DNA from: JABDFW01 sp035550215
GTDB taxonomy: Bacteria; Bacteroidota; Bacteroidia; Chitinophagales; Chitinophagaceae
Assembly (NCBI GenBank): GCA_035550215.1
Contig: DASZPM010000020.1
Location: forward strand, 62,001 to 126,000
Reading direction: 5' to 3'
Length of the DNA: 64,000 nucleotides
Shown here piece after piece: positions 42,185 to 50,920 of the stretch. Position 1 is the first letter of the stretch; each line of letters begins with the position of its first letter. The notes under the pieces are model-generated. The model was not told where the DNA came from and made no database searches. It saw only the letters and a list, made by a program, of their open reading frames with translations. The translations under genes were made by a program, and so were the position numbers.

Positions 42185-43375
42185 TTATTTACGGCGCTTT
42201 TCCAATTCTGCTTTTATACTCCTTGTATGTTCTTTTACATTATTATCTTCTAAGAATAATAAGACAGCCTCCAAATTCTTATCACTCTTAATTTCTTTAC
42301 TATTCACATTCCTTAGAGCATCATACATGTCTTTATAATTTATGCTTAAAAGAGGGGCTAAAATTCTTGCTTTATTAGTTGTGTCCCCTTTTTCATTAAT
42401 AAATCCGCACATATGCAGCAACAACGCCTTTTGGTTAATAGTCAAATCTTCTGACGATTTTGTTGATTTGGCTAATGTCGCATTAACTGCTATTTGTTCA
42501 TTGAGATATAAATGATATTCTGCTAAAGCTTTCCCATTGGCGATACTCAAAACGTTAATAGTGGGATATATGCTGGCGTAATCTGGCTCTTTTCTATACC
42601 TAAAAAAGTCATTGTATGTATTGTAATCAGCATTGAACTCGATATTGTCAAATGATTGCTCGCTATTGAAGAAAGAAGGAGATACTTTATTTTTTTGTTT
42701 AAAAGAACGTTCTACACGCCTTAGTTCGTCATACAAAATACCTTCTTTTTTGGTGGTATACTTCAGTCTATCGTTTAATTGCCGCTTAAGCCCTGTAAAG
42801 GTCACACAAAAATGTGGTCTGTTAACATAACTCAGCTTTGAATAATTTTCAATGACCCAAGCATTAACTGCCTTCCAAATATCCCTGTGTTGTGGCAGAT
42901 TTAAAGAGAAATCTTGAAGAACATGATACCTAAGAGTGTTTTCCAAATACGCTATATAATTAATTCCCAAATTGTCAATCCAAAAGCTAAGCTTTTCATT
43001 AGCCTTCTTTAGAGATTCAAATTCGAGTAGTAGTTGACTTTTTTTTTCATCGGAAAGAGCACAATGAAAGCTTTGCGCCAATATGATAATTTGTGGAATT
43101 TGCGATTCATTTATTGCACGAAATACGGCATAAAACAGGTTGCTGCCTTGGTCTACGAATTCCAAAACTCTTATATTCCCATTTGTAATTTTCTTGCGCC
43201 TAAGAAATTCAAAAATTTCTTCGCTTTTGCCAGCACCGATTTTATCCGTTAGTTCTTTTAGGTCATAGGCATCTTCATTAATAGTACCTATTGTATTTAT
43301 CTCATAAATTCCCCGAATATTAAACTTATTTTTTTGGATAATCAGGGCTTTGCACCGTTCGTAAAAATCAAACAT
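42185..43375 (-). CDS. element protein of unknown function between integrase and HTH gene
   Basis: A 396-aa protein with no recognised family and no membrane segments. The first ~150 residues contain GAGKSEEIFEFLRRKKITNG. The C-terminal ~90 residues (LTINQKALLLHMCGFINEKG, LLSINYKDMYDALRNVNSKE) look like a helical domain that might bind DNA, weakly recalling RteC-type proteins of Bacteroides elements. It begins 2 bp after the integrase stop, so it is expressed with it. A role in excision, transfer or control of the element is inferred from place only. Confidence 0.65.
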   Translation of the reverse strand: MFDFYERCKALIIQKNKFNIRGIYEINTIGTINEDAYDLKELTDKIGAGKSEEIFEFLRRKKITNGNIRVLEFVDQGSNLFYAVFRAINESQIPQIIILAQSFHCALSDEKKSQLLLEFESLKKANEKLSFWIDNLGINYIAYLENTLRYHVLQDFSLNLPQHRDIWKAVNAWVIENYSKLSYVNRPHFCVTFTGLKRQLNDRLKYTTKKEGILYDELRRVERSFKQKNKVSPSFFNSEQSFDNIEFNADYNTYNDFFRYRKEPDYASIYPTINVLSIANGKALAEYHLYLNEQIAVNATLAKSTKSSEDLTINQKALLLHMCGFINEKGDTTNKARILAPLLSINYKDMYDALRNVNSKEIKSDKNLEAVLLFLEDNNVKEHTRSIKAELEKRRK

Positions 43376-43377
43376 AT

Positions 43378-44604
43378 CTACTGAAAAAATGGGTGGTTTA
43401 ATAATTTGTTTGCGTTGTCCTCTTGGCTAATTTTAATGTACTTCATAAATGCCTTTTCTGTGCTATGGCCGGTAATCTTCATTATTGAGATTGTAGGCAC
43501 GCCGTTAAGGTAGGCATTAGTCGCAAAAGAACGGCGGGCAGTATGCACAGTTATTAAATCATATTTTTTATATGCCTCACTTTGCCGCTTTCCGCCTTTT
43601 GTCGCGGTTATCAATATATTTTCGTCTATTTCTGCCAATTGCCCCAATTCCTTTAAATATTGGTTCATCTTTTGGTTGCTAATTACCTGTGGCGGCACTC
43701 CGTCATACTTAGCTAAGATATTTTTTACAGCAGATGTAAGCGGGATAATAACGGTTGCACCTGTCTTTTGTGTCCTAATTTTCACTTTTGTGCGGTTGTC
43801 TATTAAATTTTCATCCCGCAGTTGTGCCAGGTCGGAAAACCTTAGTCCTGTATGGCAGCCAATAAGAAACAAATCCCTTACCTTATCCAATCTTTTATTT
43901 TGTGATAGGTCGAGTTCCAGCAACCTTTTTATTTCATCCCGAGTAAGGTAGATGCTTTCCGATGGTTCTTCGGTCTTCTTAAAACGCTTGCTCTTAAATT
44001 GCATATTAGTGGTGAGGCCTCGTTCTACAGCCTCATTCATAAACACCTTTATATTTTTAATTACCGTGCCTACTGTATTTATTCCATAGCCTTTTTTATT
44101 AGTAAGGTACTTGATAAAATCTTCGTAAAAATTAAGGTCTATCGTATCAAACTCAATTTTCTTTTTGGTGTATTCCTGATATTCCAAAAGCCGGTTATAA
44201 TTGGTAACGTACTGTTTAATTGTATTTGGCCTTTTGTTTGCCGTTCTTATTACGGTATCTATGAAATCAAGAAAGCTTTTGTTGTCTTCCTTATTCATTT
44301 TTTGCAGAAACTCATTTAAAGGCACTTTTAGCCTCTCAGGGGTTACCGGCACACCGTCAATTAATAAGCTGCGATATTCTGTTTCAACAATGTTTCTCAA
44401 GCTTTTCAGGAGGGAATTAAATTCAGAATATTGGGCAAATTGCCTCGTTTCCTTTGCAGATTGACTATTCTCATTCCAAAACTTTGGGTATATTTTTTGG
44501 CCTGTAGAAAATTTGAGTTTTTGACCACTAAACCGGAAGAACAGGTAAACGAGTGTAGGTTCGTTAGACTTGGGCTCTTTAAGTACAAACGTTGCTTCCG
44601 GCAT
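43378..44604 (-). CDS. tyrosine-type site-specific recombinase (integrase)
   Basis: A 408-aa integrase of the Bacteroidetes type: an N-terminal arm-binding region (LVYLFFRFSGQKLKFSTGQK, IYPKFWNE), a SAM-like core-binding domain (~110-200) and the catalytic domain with Arg255 in HTGLRFSDLAQL, Lys280 in RTQKTGATV, His354 and Arg357 in VHTARRSFATNA, His380 in TGHST and the nucleophile Tyr389 in AFMKYIKIS. All catalytic residues are present. It lies 170 bp from attR and points inward, as expected for an integrase that uses the tRNA-Arg 3' end. Confidence 0.95.
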   Translation of the reverse strand: MPEATFVLKEPKSNEPTLVYLFFRFSGQKLKFSTGQKIYPKFWNENSQSAKETRQFAQYSEFNSLLKSLRNIVETEYRSLLIDGVPVTPERLKVPLNEFLQKMNKEDNKSFLDFIDTVIRTANKRPNTIKQYVTNYNRLLEYQEYTKKKIEFDTIDLNFYEDFIKYLTNKKGYGINTVGTVIKNIKVFMNEAVERGLTTNMQFKSKRFKKTEEPSESIYLTRDEIKRLLELDLSQNKRLDKVRDLFLIGCHTGLRFSDLAQLRDENLIDNRTKVKIRTQKTGATVIIPLTSAVKNILAKYDGVPPQVISNQKMNQYLKELGQLAEIDENILITATKGGKRQSEAYKKYDLITVHTARRSFATNAYLNGVPTISIMKITGHSTEKAFMKYIKISQEDNANKLLNHPFFQ

Positions 44605-44644
44605 TATACAATTTTAGGGTAAAGGTAAGGGATTGAACCTTACA

Positions 44645-44662
44645 GGGGACGTCTCAGGGGAC
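44645..44662 (+). repeat. GGGGAC pair at the right end (candidate arm-type site)
   Basis: GGGGAC at 44645-44650 and 44657-44662, with the same 12-bp period and orientation as the GGGGAT pair at 37850-37867. A 6-bp inverted repeat GTAAGG/CCTTAC lies just before it, around 44626-44643. The region also separates the integrase from attR. Confidence 0.6.
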
Positions 44663-44773
44663 GTTTTGTTTTAATTACATCTTATTTTGGCTTTCGTAGT
44701 TTAACTTTGTCAATTCATAATAAATTGAATATCAATATATTTAGGTAAAACAAGAGGTAAATAAAAAATAAAA

Positions 44774-44796
44774 GTTCGATTCCTGTCGGGGCTACA
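44774..44796 (+). repeat. attR, right attachment repeat
   Basis: Exact 23-bp copy of 37772-37794 (3' end of tRNA-Arg). No tRNA body precedes it, so this is the duplicate left by integration, and it marks the right end of the element. Confidence 0.9.
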
Positions 44797-44799
44797 AAA

Positions 44800-44830
44800 A
44801 ATGGCTGCCTTCGTTGTTGAGACAGCCATT
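44800..44830 (-). terminator. terminator of the secreted-protein gene downstream of attR
   Basis: AATGGCTG (44800-44807) and CAGCCATT (44823-44830) form an 8-bp stem. On the minus strand the stem is followed by a T run. It ends the gene at 44911-45930. Before insertion it lay directly after tRNA-Arg and may have ended that transcript too. Confidence 0.65.
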
Positions 44831-44910
44831 TATGTTAAAAGAGAATTAATTTGGCTGGTTATATTTAGACCTCTTATTTTAGTAACAGTACAATATCATT
44901 TTCAAGCAAA

Positions 44911-45930
44911 TTAATCCTTTCGCATCTCCACGCATCTTGCTACAAAAGCGTCTGCCCATTTTTCCACTGCCAGCGTAGCTGCTGCAATGTATTTTTCGCG
45001 TGTTGTTTGAATGAGCATAGGTGTGAGCTCTTTCCTGAAAGCGAATTGTTTTGCGAGGCCGCTCCTTGCTTTTGAAGGGTCTTCTGTCATAGCATCTGCA
45101 TAATTGCCTTCAACGGGAATATCACTCCACTGGTACAAGAACTCCGGCCAGCCTTTAGTAGCCCATATCATGCTATAATGTTTATTCTCCGGGTCGCCCA
45201 CCTGCATTTGCGCATGTACGCCCCATGTATATTTTTGTTTTGTTACTTCAGGGTAATACCAGCCGTCAAACAGGTCCCTTCTTGGTATGGTGCTAATCTC
45301 CAGGTTTACTGCTACATCAGCAAAATCTACATTTACTTTAAAAGAAGCAGCCGTAGCGCCAAATTGATCTGCAAAGTCCACTGAGCGTTTTCCTTTTCCG
45401 CCTGCAAAGCCAGCCATGCCGGAGTGAATAATCTTACCCTTATTAGCGGTGCAGACTACCCACTCGTTACCACCACCTTCTTTTTTGGCATCGTTTTTAT
45501 CACCCTCATCTCCCCCGCTTTTCTGGTAAAAGTCAGACGCAACAATGTCATTCCAGCCAACAGTATCAATACCATTTTCTTTCAGCTTCTTCTGAAAATA
45601 ATTGTAAAAATGGTCAGTAATTCCCTGGAAATCATCTTGCGTAAGCTCGCCGTCGGTTATCTCAAGGTAAGCGGTTACCCTGGCTCCTGCTATTTTGCGC
45701 GTGTCCTTCTCCTGGGCAATGGTTTTTGCTGTTGTTGTAAGCTTGTAATTAACTGTAAGTTCTGTAATAGCCAGTTTCTTTAGTTTGGGAATAAGCTTTG
45801 ATTTTTCCCAATTGAACCTGCTTGCATCTGTTTTTTCGGCAGCTGCGCCCTTGTTCTTCTGTCCAAATGCTGTAATGCATGTAAACGCAACGGGCAGCAT
45901 CGCAAACCATAATTTTGTAGCGGTTTTCAT
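44911..45930 (-). CDS. secreted protein of unknown function
   Basis: A 339-aa protein with a signal peptide (TKLWFAMLPVAFTCITAFGQ), then a Lys-rich linker and a mixed alpha/beta body (KKLAITELTVNYKLTTTAKT, DFADVAVNLEISTIPRRDLF, WGVHAQMQVGDPENKHYSMI). No family recognised. The start at 45930 is chosen because the signal peptide begins there; the frame continues upstream to 46008 without coding character. Likely periplasmic or surface exposed. Confidence 0.75.
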   Translation of the reverse strand: MKTATKLWFAMLPVAFTCITAFGQKNKGAAAEKTDASRFNWEKSKLIPKLKKLAITELTVNYKLTTTAKTIAQEKDTRKIAGARVTAYLEITDGELTQDDFQGITDHFYNYFQKKLKENGIDTVGWNDIVASDFYQKSGGDEGDKNDAKKEGGGNEWVVCTANKGKIIHSGMAGFAGGKGKRSVDFADQFGATAASFKVNVDFADVAVNLEISTIPRRDLFDGWYYPEVTKQKYTWGVHAQMQVGDPENKHYSMIWATKGWPEFLYQWSDIPVEGNYADAMTEDPSKARSGLAKQFAFRKELTPMLIQTTREKYIAAATLAVEKWADAFVARCVEMRKD

Positions 45931-46289
45931 GTTGTAAGATTTTTTAGTTAAAAAAAGAGTACGTGTCATATAGCGAACAAAAACTTTGGGGGCTTTTTCA
46001 ACACCCATATTTTAAGTAATAGCTAAGCACAATGTTGTAATTATTGCTATGCAATTAGCACAAGGCAGCAACCTTTACTGCAACGGGTTTTGGCAGCGTA
46101 ATTCCTTGTGCAATTTTCATTGTTTGATGTTTTTGTCCCAATACCCATTGCACGGTATTTTATATAATGAGGCGTATGCTGCGTGCGCATGAAATTTTGC
46201 CGCATCTTATTTCCGGCTACAACAAAAGCAGATTTGGTTATGCCCGTGCGTTAATTGCAACTGAACTTTGCATTACTAAAAAAATAAAA

Positions 46290-47192
46290 ATGAAAATTAT
46301 AGTAACAGGCTCATTGGGGCACATCAGCCGCCCATTGACTGAAGCATTAATTCAAAAAGGATATTCAGTTACAGTTATAAGCAGTAAGGCTGAAAGAAAA
46401 AAAGATATTGAAGCCTTAGGTGCAAAAGCAGCTATCGGCACAATGGAAGACGCTGATTTTTTAGCTGTAACATTCGAGGGTGCGGATTTAGTGTACACTA
46501 TGGAGACTCTTGGCCCTAACAGCTTCTTTGACCAAAAGCTTGACATAATGGATGCTATTAAAAAGATTGCCAATAATTACAAAAAGGCTATTGAACGCAC
46601 GGGTGTAAAACGGGTGGTTCATCTCAGCAGTATCGGCGCACATACAGGCAACGGCAATGGTATGCTTGCTTTTCATCATGAAGCAGAAAATATTTTTAAG
46701 CAATTACCAAACGATGTTGCCATTAAGTTTATGCGCCCTGTAGGTTTTTATTACAATTTGCTTGCATTTATACCAACCATAAAAACACAAAACGCCATCA
46801 TTTCAAACTATGGTGGTGATGAAAAAGAGCCCTGGGTGGCGCCCCTGGATATTGCGGCAGTTATTGCTGAAGAAATAGAAAAGCCTTTTGCCGGCAGGGA
46901 AATCCGTTACATAGCAAGCGACGAAGTGTCGCCCAATGAAGTAGCAAAAATTTTGGGGCAGGCTATAAGTAAACCTGGCCTGGAATGGCGCATAATTACT
47001 GACGAACAATTACTTAACGGGCTGTTAGCAGCAGGTATGAACCCGCAAACTGCCAAAGGCTTTATGGAAATGAATGCCAGCAGGCGTGGCGGTGTATTAT
47101 ACGAAGATTATTACCGCAACAAACCTGTGCTGGGAGAAATTAAGATGACAGATTTTGCAAAGGATTTTGCAAAAGCGTTTAACCATAATTAA
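46290..47192 (+). CDS. NmrA-like NAD(P)-binding protein
   Basis: A 300-aa Rossmann-fold protein of the atypical SDR/NmrA group. It has the dinucleotide motif IIVTGSLGHISRPLTEALIQ, then VKRVVHLSSIGAHTGNGNG, KFMRPVGFYYNLLAFIPTIK, and VAPLDIAAVIAEEIE. Members act as NAD(P)H-linked sensors or oxidoreductases. The start at 46290 (MKIIVTG) is chosen because the motif begins there; the open frame before it has no family match. An AraC-type regulator follows after 13 bp and probably shares its transcript. Confidence 0.88.
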   Translation: MKIIVTGSLGHISRPLTEALIQKGYSVTVISSKAERKKDIEALGAKAAIGTMEDADFLAVTFEGADLVYTMETLGPNSFFDQKLDIMDAIKKIANNYKKAIERTGVKRVVHLSSIGAHTGNGNGMLAFHHEAENIFKQLPNDVAIKFMRPVGFYYNLLAFIPTIKTQNAIISNYGGDEKEPWVAPLDIAAVIAEEIEKPFAGREIRYIASDEVSPNEVAKILGQAISKPGLEWRIITDEQLLNGLLAAGMNPQTAKGFMEMNASRRGGVLYEDYYRNKPVLGEIKMTDFAKDFAKAFNHN

Positions 47193-47205
47193 TTACCTTG
47201 TAGTT

Positions 47206-48120
47206 ATGACGAAAGTGCGGCGAATAAAGACAATAACCGAGTATCACCATGTTATGGGGCTGCCTAAACCGGAACATCCATTGGTTAGCGTGATAAATAT
47301 GGAAACTTTAGGCCAACCTCCTGCTAATGTACTGCAGGCTATGGTATTTGATTTTTATTCCATTTCGCTTAAAAGAAATTTTAATGCCAAAATAAAATAC
47401 GGCCAGCAGCAATATGATTTTGATGAAGGAATTATGTTTTTTATTTCGCCGGGCCAGGTGTTTGGTATTGAGCCTGGAAAAGGAAAACCATTAAAACGTT
47501 CGGGATGGATGTTGCTTGTTCATCCCGACTTTTTATGGAATACGCCTTTAGCCAAATTTATTAAAGGATATGAATATTTTAGTTACTCTGTACATGAAGC
47601 ATTATTTCTGTCAGAAAAAGAAGAGGTAAGCATTACAGGTGTTATGCAGAATATTCAGCAGGAATATCGTTCAAACATTGATAAGTTTACCCAGGGTATT
47701 ATTATCGCCCAGCTTGAGTTGCTGCTCTCTTACGCTGAAAGATTTTATCACCGCCAGTTTATTACAAGAAAAATTGCTAACCATAAAATTCTTGACCGGT
47801 TAGAAGATATTCTAACCGGGTATTTTAATGGTGAAAACCTTATTAAAAAAGGATTGCCAACCGTTCAGTATGTTGCCGATAGCTTAAATATATCGCCGGG
47901 GTATTTAAGCGGGCTTCTTAAAGTATTAACCGGCCAAAGCACCCAACAACACATACACGAAAAATTAATTGAAAAGGCAAAAGAAAAATTAGCTACCACA
48001 AACTTGTCGGTAAGCGAAATAGCGTACGAGCTTGGCTTTGAATACCCGCAGTCTTTCAGCAAGATATTCAAAACAAAAACAAAACTTTCTCCAATGGAAT
48101 TCAGGCAGTCATTTAACTAA
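47206..48120 (+). CDS. AraC-family transcriptional regulator
   Basis: A 304-aa regulator with an N-terminal cupin-like sensing domain and a C-terminal pair of helix-turn-helix motifs (VQYVADSLNISPGYLSGLLK and LSVSEIAYELGFEYPQSFSK, then IFKTKTKLSPMEFRQ). The start at 47206 (MTKVRRIKTITEYHHV) is preferred over the frame that overlaps the NmrA gene. It probably controls the upstream NmrA-like gene and itself. The effector is unknown. Confidence 0.9.
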   Translation: MTKVRRIKTITEYHHVMGLPKPEHPLVSVINMETLGQPPANVLQAMVFDFYSISLKRNFNAKIKYGQQQYDFDEGIMFFISPGQVFGIEPGKGKPLKRSGWMLLVHPDFLWNTPLAKFIKGYEYFSYSVHEALFLSEKEEVSITGVMQNIQQEYRSNIDKFTQGIIIAQLELLLSYAERFYHRQFITRKIANHKILDRLEDILTGYFNGENLIKKGLPTVQYVADSLNISPGYLSGLLKVLTGQSTQQHIHEKLIEKAKEKLATTNLSVSEIAYELGFEYPQSFSKIFKTKTKLSPMEFRQSFN

Positions 48121-48142
48121 CACCTGAGCACAGCAATAATAT

Positions 48143-49108
48143 TTACGCAGTATATCTTTTGCGGTAGTCAACAGGGGATAAATCAGTGTGTCTTTTAAAT
48201 AGTTTTCTAAAAGCGTCTATATCGTTATAACCGGCTTCGTATATAATCTCATTAATGGTCTTTCGCGTTGACTCTAACTGCTTTTTAGCGAACTCTACTT
48301 TTACCCGCTGAATATATTCAGCAATAGAGTTGCCCGTACATTTTTTAAACCTTCTTTCAAATGTCCTTCTGCCAACATTAAACCGTAAACATATTTCATC
48401 TACCTTAAAAGTTTGGGTTGGGTTGTTTTCAATAAATTCCTGTGCACTCAGCACGCCCGGATCTTCGTGCCGTTTTTGGCCTATAAATATTATAAACGGG
48501 TTTTGACTCTTCCTTTCAATCTCAATTTCAAACATTTTTGAAGCCAGTATTGACATTTCTTTTCCAAGATGCTTTTCAATAACATACAAAAGCAAATTGA
48601 GGAATGAATAGCCGCCGCCGCAAGTATAAATGCCGCCTTCATCCGTAATAATAGTATCGTCAGTCACAGTAATAGCCGGGTACATAGCTGTGAATTCATT
48701 TTTTGCTGCCCAATGTATAGCGCATCTTTTGTTTGTTAAAAGCCCTGTTGATGCCAGGAAAAATGACCCAACACATAAGCTGACAATTTCAGCGCCCCGT
48801 TTGTATTGAGCAGCTACCCAGGTGTTGTATTTTATATTGGTTGTACCGGTTTTTGCAAAATCTCCGCAAATAATGGGTATTACAACTACGTCTGTTTTGT
48901 CAATTTCATCTATTGTCTTGTTTGCCATGATTTGATAAAGCCCGTTGCTCAGGTTAATATTCTTCTCCAAACCCACTATTTCAACTTTATAAAATGGTTC
49001 TTTTCCCTGGTAACGTAAAAAATCATTTACACGGTTAAGAATTTGGTAACTGCTGTCTATGCAGTTCATCGTTGCGTCCTGCAAAGCGAGAATGGAAATG
49101 TGTTTCAT
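48143..49108 (-). CDS. GlxA-type AraC-family regulator with DJ-1/PfpI domain
   Basis: A 321-aa regulator. Residues 1-190 form a DJ-1/PfpI-like amidotransferase fold (ISILALQDATMNCIDSSYQI, VVVIPIICGDFA, IVSLCVGSFFLASTGLLTNK with the elbow Cys). Residues 220-320 are the AraC DNA-binding domain (KVDEICLRFNVGRRTFERRF, IYEAGYNDIDAFRKLFKRHT). It is divergent from the VOC-family gene with 129 bp between, and may control it. A near-leaderless promoter is predicted at 49113-49143. Confidence 0.9.
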   Translation of the reverse strand: MKHISILALQDATMNCIDSSYQILNRVNDFLRYQGKEPFYKVEIVGLEKNINLSNGLYQIMANKTIDEIDKTDVVVIPIICGDFAKTGTTNIKYNTWVAAQYKRGAEIVSLCVGSFFLASTGLLTNKRCAIHWAAKNEFTAMYPAITVTDDTIITDEGGIYTCGGGYSFLNLLLYVIEKHLGKEMSILASKMFEIEIERKSQNPFIIFIGQKRHEDPGVLSAQEFIENNPTQTFKVDEICLRFNVGRRTFERRFKKCTGNSIAEYIQRVKVEFAKKQLESTRKTINEIIYEAGYNDIDAFRKLFKRHTDLSPVDYRKRYTA

Positions 49109-49112
49109 AACA

Positions 49113-49143
49113 CAAATGTATCGCTATGTACTGTCGTAATCAA
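49113..49143 (-). promoter_or_regulatory. predicted promoter of the GlxA-type regulator gene
   Basis: On the minus strand TTG (complement of 49141-49143), 20 bases, then TACATTTG (complement of 49113-49120). The -7 element ends four bases before the ATG at 49108, so the mRNA would be leaderless or nearly so. Confidence 0.5.
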
Positions 49144-49191
49144 GGCAGTCTATTGTCGTATTTGCCCTGCATCCGGGCCAGTTTTTGCGTA

Positions 49192-49199
49192 TAGTTTTG
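49192..49199 (+). promoter_or_regulatory. predicted -7 element for the VOC gene
   Basis: TAGTTTTG followed by C, an exact TAnnTTTG match, 38 bases before the ATG at 49238. No -33 partner with a fitting spacer was seen. Confidence 0.4.
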
Positions 49200-49237
49200 C
49201 AGTATTCAATAAAAATTAATCATAAAACATTACAGCA

Positions 49238-49564
49238 ATGAAAGCAATTGAAATTATCATGCTGCCGGTTGCAGACCAGCAAAAAGCAAAAGAGTACTAC
49301 CTTAAATTAGGTTTCGAGGTAATAGCAGAAGCGCCTATGGGGGAAGATAAAATGTGGCTGCAGCTTGGGTTGCCCGGCCAAAGCACGTCTATCGCGCTTA
49401 TGAATTTTCACGGGGTTATTTTGGAGGTTGGCGATGTTGAGCAGGAAATTAATGAATTGAAAGAAAAAGGAATAGAAACCGGGAAAATTGACGATACACC
49501 CTGGGGCAGGTTTGTATGGTTGAAAGACGTTGACGGTAACGGCATCTGTCTTCACCAGAAATAA
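49238..49564 (+). CDS. VOC-family (glyoxalase/bleomycin-resistance-like) protein
   Basis: A 108-aa protein with the VOC beta-alpha-beta-beta-beta fold, beginning KAIEIIMLPVADQQKAKEYY and ending in WGRFVWLKDVDGNGICLHQ. One monomer gives one paired module, and VOC enzymes usually dimerise to form the metal site. The activity (lyase, dioxygenase or binding protein) is not predictable. It is divergent from the GlxA-type regulator. Confidence 0.85.
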   Translation: MKAIEIIMLPVADQQKAKEYYLKLGFEVIAEAPMGEDKMWLQLGLPGQSTSIALMNFHGVILEVGDVEQEINELKEKGIETGKIDDTPWGRFVWLKDVDGNGICLHQK

Positions 49565-49635
49565 GAAAATTTAGTTTTTCTGCGTTAGCTATAAAATTAT
49601 AACTGCCGGTGTTATACGGTGGCAAGTTAATTAAT

Positions 49636-50673
49636 TTATGGGGCCATAAAAGCATCCAGCGCCCGGGTGGGCTTACCATCATCACCCCAGGCGCTTAATG
49701 CATAATGGCTCCAGCTTCGCGCGCCTTCGGGTTCCCAGTATATTACCCCAAGCCCTTTATTGCCGGGCACTTCCTTTACTTTTTTCTGTACAGCCATTAA
49801 CATATCATACGTGTTCTGCACCTTATTATCTTCACCACCAACTTCAACCACCATCACTTCTTTCCCATACCTTGAAGCCATATCTTTAAGATTATTGCCA
49901 AGGTCGTCTATTGACAATGTGTAGTCGGGGTTGCCCTGTAACCAGTACGGGTAATACGAAAGGCCTATTACATCGTATTTTGCGTTGTGGGCAGTAGCGC
50001 TGTCAAACCATCTTCTAAAACGCGCATTGTTATTGCCCTGGTCAACATGCAGAATCACTTTTGTTGCGGGACTAACCGCTTTTATAGCTTCATACCCTTT
50101 GTTAATAAGCTTGGCAAGCGTATTCCAGTTTTTTGTACTGCCTTCCGGGTAAATCATCCCGCCCGCGGTTTCATTTCCTACCTGTACCCATTCAGGCGTT
50201 ACCCCGTTTTTCTTCAGGGCAGACATTACATCAAAAGTGTAGTTATATAAATCCTGCAAAAGCGTCGGAAAATCATGACCTTCCCATGCTTTTGGTTTCC
50301 TTTGCTTTCCGGGGTCGGCCCAACTATCACTGTAATGAAAATCAATCATTACTTTCATACCCCATTGCCGGGCCCTTACCGCCATCGCTACCGTTTCGTC
50401 TTTGCTGCAATGGCCGCTGGCAGGGTCGTTAGACGGGTTTACCCACGTACGCAGGCGGATAGTATTAATGCCATGGTCTTTCAAAATCTTAAAACAATCC
50501 TCTTCAACACCTTTGCTGTTATAAAATTTATAGCCGGTTGCTTCCATTTGAGGTAGCCAGCCAATATCTGCTCCTTTGGCAAAAAAGGGTTGTTTACTTT
50601 TATGTGCAGCTTTATTTGCGGCACAACCTGCCAATAAAACCAGGCTTATAAAAATTGTAATTATTTTTTTCAT
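49636..50673 (-). CDS. GH53 arabinogalactan endo-beta-1,4-galactanase (lipoprotein)
   Basis: Surface or periplasmic galactanase (345 aa) that cleaves beta-1,4-galactan, as in pectin side chains. It has a lipoprotein signal (ITIFISLVLLAGCAAN). The GH53 barrel shows FFAKGADIGWLPQMEATGYK, HGINTIRLRTWVNP, the acid/base Glu in WVQVGNETAGGMIYPEGS, and the nucleophile Glu in VMVVEVGGED. Length is typical for one catalytic domain. In Bacteroidetes such enzymes usually sit in loci with SusC/SusD genes; none is nearby. Confidence 0.93.
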   Translation of the reverse strand: MKKIITIFISLVLLAGCAANKAAHKSKQPFFAKGADIGWLPQMEATGYKFYNSKGVEEDCFKILKDHGINTIRLRTWVNPSNDPASGHCSKDETVAMAVRARQWGMKVMIDFHYSDSWADPGKQRKPKAWEGHDFPTLLQDLYNYTFDVMSALKKNGVTPEWVQVGNETAGGMIYPEGSTKNWNTLAKLINKGYEAIKAVSPATKVILHVDQGNNNARFRRWFDSATAHNAKYDVIGLSYYPYWLQGNPDYTLSIDDLGNNLKDMASRYGKEVMVVEVGGEDNKVQNTYDMLMAVQKKVKEVPGNKGLGVIYWEPEGARSWSHYALSAWGDDGKPTRALDAFMAP

Positions 50674-50710
50674 CAATGTTTTATATTTATTTCAAATACC
50701 ATCGGGTATC

Positions 50711-50718
50711 CAAAAGTA
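50711..50718 (-). promoter_or_regulatory. predicted -7 element for the GH53 gene
   Basis: On the minus strand TACTTTTG, an exact TAnnTTTG match, 37 bases before the start codon. No TTG at -33 was seen. Confidence 0.4.
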
Positions 50719-50920
50719 CAGTTTTATCCTGCCTGCCGTTAGTCATTTTATAACGATTAGCAAACTGCTCAAAAGCGTGCATTTGCTGTATCAAAAACGC
50801 ACAGATAATGTTTTTATATAATACAAAAGTAATTTATTGTCAACCGTATATAAAACCGGCATTAATATAGCAGAACATTAATGTCAAAAATTTATTTCTG
50901 CACTGCTTAATAATCAACGT

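Larger units (their letters stand above)
37795..44796. mobile_element. 7.0-kb tRNA-Arg integrative element with HUH Rep and a three-gene cargo
   Basis: Bounded by exact 23-bp copies of the tRNA-Arg 3' end. Contents from left: a terminator, a GGGGAT pair, the plus-strand cargo (37924-40051), then on the minus strand two small proteins, an HUH Rep-type endonuclease, an excisionase-like HTH protein, a 396-aa unknown and a tyrosine integrase next to attR, then a GGGGAC pair. The DNA is visibly AT-richer than both flanks. It has no relaxase/T4SS genes and no phage structural genes, so it is likely either mobilised by helpers or moved as a replicating circle (integrase for excision, Rep for rolling-circle copying). 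All genes look intact, so it may be active. Confidence 0.88.

Noticed and set aside
46055..46120. A 21-codon minus-strand frame enclosed by an imperfect inverted repeat (GCACAAGG/CCTTGTGC)
   Set aside because: Too short to support as a gene, no recognised peptide; recorded only because the repeat arms enclose it.
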